DNA of 48,105 bases from an uncultured Acidimicrobiales bacterium (GTDB taxonomy: Bacteria > Actinomycetota > Acidimicrobiia > Acidimicrobiales > CADCTF01): positions 1 through 48,105 of the forward strand of contig CADCTF010000122.1 of the NCBI GenBank assembly GCA_902805655.1, read 5' to 3'. The translations under genes were made by a program, and so were the position numbers. A model generated the notes under the pieces. That model had not been told where the DNA came from. It saw nothing but the letters and a program-made list of their open reading frames with translations, and did no database searches. Below, piece by piece: positions 47,403 to 48,105 of the stretch. Every line of letters starts with the position of its first letter. The first letter of the stretch is position 1.

Positions 47403-48105
47403 TCAGCGTCGCGCGGTAGAGGGCTGGTCCACGAGCGCGAGCTGGATCTCCCTGTCGTCCAGCACCAGCTGGGCGCCGGCCAGATGTCGGCCGGCACTGA
47501 GGTCGGCCAAGCGGGCAGTCAGCTGCGAGACCTCTTCGAGCGGATCGGCGACCAACACCCACGCCGGCTCGAGCGCCGGGACGGGCACGTGCGAGATCAG
47601 CGGGTGCACGGGCCGAACGTCGGGCTCGCCCTGACCGAACAGCACCTCGTCCAGCTTCTCGCCCGGACGGAGACCCGTGTACTCGATCTCCACTGGCCGG
47701 TCCGACATGGCGGCCATCCGGCGGGCCACGTCGTCGATCCTCACCGGCTCGCCCATGTCGAGCACCAGCGCCTCCCCGTCCTTGCCGGCTGCGCCGGCCT
47801 GGATCACGAGCTCGCACGCCTCGGCGATCGTCATGAAGTAGCGGGTGACGTCGGGGTCGGTGACGGTGATCGGTCCGCCGCTCCCGATCTGGCTCTGGAA
47901 GATGCCGAGCACGGATCCACGGCTGCCCAGGACGTTGCCGAACCGAACGGAGAGAAACGTGCCCTGGCCTCGGGGGGCGACGTGGGCGGTCAGGCACTCT
48001 GCGATGCGCTTGGAGTACCCGAGCACGCTGCTGGGGTCGGCCGCCTTGTCCGTCGAGATGGGCGGCCTGGGTGCAAGCGCCGCCCCGCCGACCAGCACGG
48101 CTGCC
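47403..48105 (-). CDS. CapD/FlaA1-type nucleotide-sugar 4,6-dehydratase, 5' end outside the window
   Basis: The C-terminal ~225 residues of a polysaccharide-biosynthesis protein: ISTDKAADPSSVLGYSKRIAECL, FLSVRFGNVLGSRGSVLGIFQSQI, PITVTDPDVTRYFMTIAEACELVIQA, VLDMGEPVRIDDVARRMA and YTGLRPGEKLDEVLF. These match the second half of WbpM/CapD dehydratases that start aminosugar synthesis. The last ~45 bases of the window, before ISTDKA, read AAVLVGGAALAPRPP. They do not resemble the expected sequence of that position, which would be close to GVxxFVxISTDKA. This may be a contig-end artefact. Confidence 0.85.
   Translation of the reverse strand, partial: AAVLVGGAALAPRPPISTDKAADPSSVLGYSKRIAECLTAHVAPRGQGTFLSVRFGNVLGSRGSVLGIFQSQIGSGGPITVTDPDVTRYFMTIAEACELVIQAGAAGKDGEALVLDMGEPVRIDDVARRMAAMSDRPVEIEYTGLRPGEKLDEVLFGQGEPDVRPVHPLISHVPVPALEPAWVLVADPLEEVSQLTARLADLSAGRHLAGAQLVLDDREIQLALVDQPSTARR

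Overview
The window is GC-rich, densely coded DNA from a Gram-positive, actinobacterial-type chromosome. The gene content points to Actinomycetota: a DUF3263 / LytR_C / glycosyltransferase operon, a glucosyl-3-phosphoglycerate synthase, a coproheme decarboxylase, a GlnR-type box before amtB-glnK-glnD, and many start codons 6-8 nt after a TAnnnT-like -10 box (leaderless style). The class Acidimicrobiia is my best guess; that is inference, not a database result. No phage, plasmid, CRISPR or insertion sequence was found, so this is mostly core chromosome with a few acquired or decaying pieces.

Layout. 1-2.6 kb: PIN/TRAM protein (cut by the window start), ispD, ispF, rlmB, and tRNA-Thr on the minus strand. 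2.9-7.6 kb: an ABC exporter (two FtsX-like permeases plus ATPase), a MarR regulator divergent from a VOC protein across a palindromic promoter, and a broken aminoglycoside-phosphotransferase-like gene. 7.6-16.9 kb: cell-envelope and compatible-solute genes (DUF3263, LytR_C, two membrane glycosyltransferases, OtsB-like phosphatase, GT20 synthase, glycerate kinase, AI-2E-type permease, GpgS). 16.9-18.5 kb: a SAM riboswitch followed by a threonine-synthase-like PLP enzyme and a CysO-like sulfur carrier. 18.7-27.8 kb: response regulator, CIRCE-controlled groEL, M13 peptidase, methyltransferase, ChdC, a SufR-like regulator, and an SDR-QueA-like pair. 27.9-34.6 kb: a complete branched-chain amino-acid ABC transporter (livK-H-M-G-F, minus strand), with an oxidoreductase gene wedged behind livF and a rearranged scrap of livF beyond it. 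34.8-40.7 kb: larE, a NIL-domain gene and two small genes, then amtB-glnK-glnD. 40.8-48.1 kb: an OmpR-type regulator and a GAF histidine kinase, a spermidine-synthase-like membrane protein, an ACT protein, a sugar epimerase and a CapD-like gene cut by the window end.

The most interesting unit is 16.9-18.5 kb. A SAM riboswitch would make little sense for threonine synthesis. It fits well if the PLP enzyme uses the CysO-like carrier's thiocarboxylate to make homocysteine for methionine. The larE-NIL pair at 34.8-35.8 kb is a second sulfur-transfer unit. The second strongest observation is the livF duplication scar around the oxidoreductase gene, joined through a 5-bp microhomology. Other points of note are two genes that seem to start with CTG in a 4-bp CTGA overlap, a well-spaced GlnR box, tandem CIRCE elements, and an internal-deletion pseudogene.
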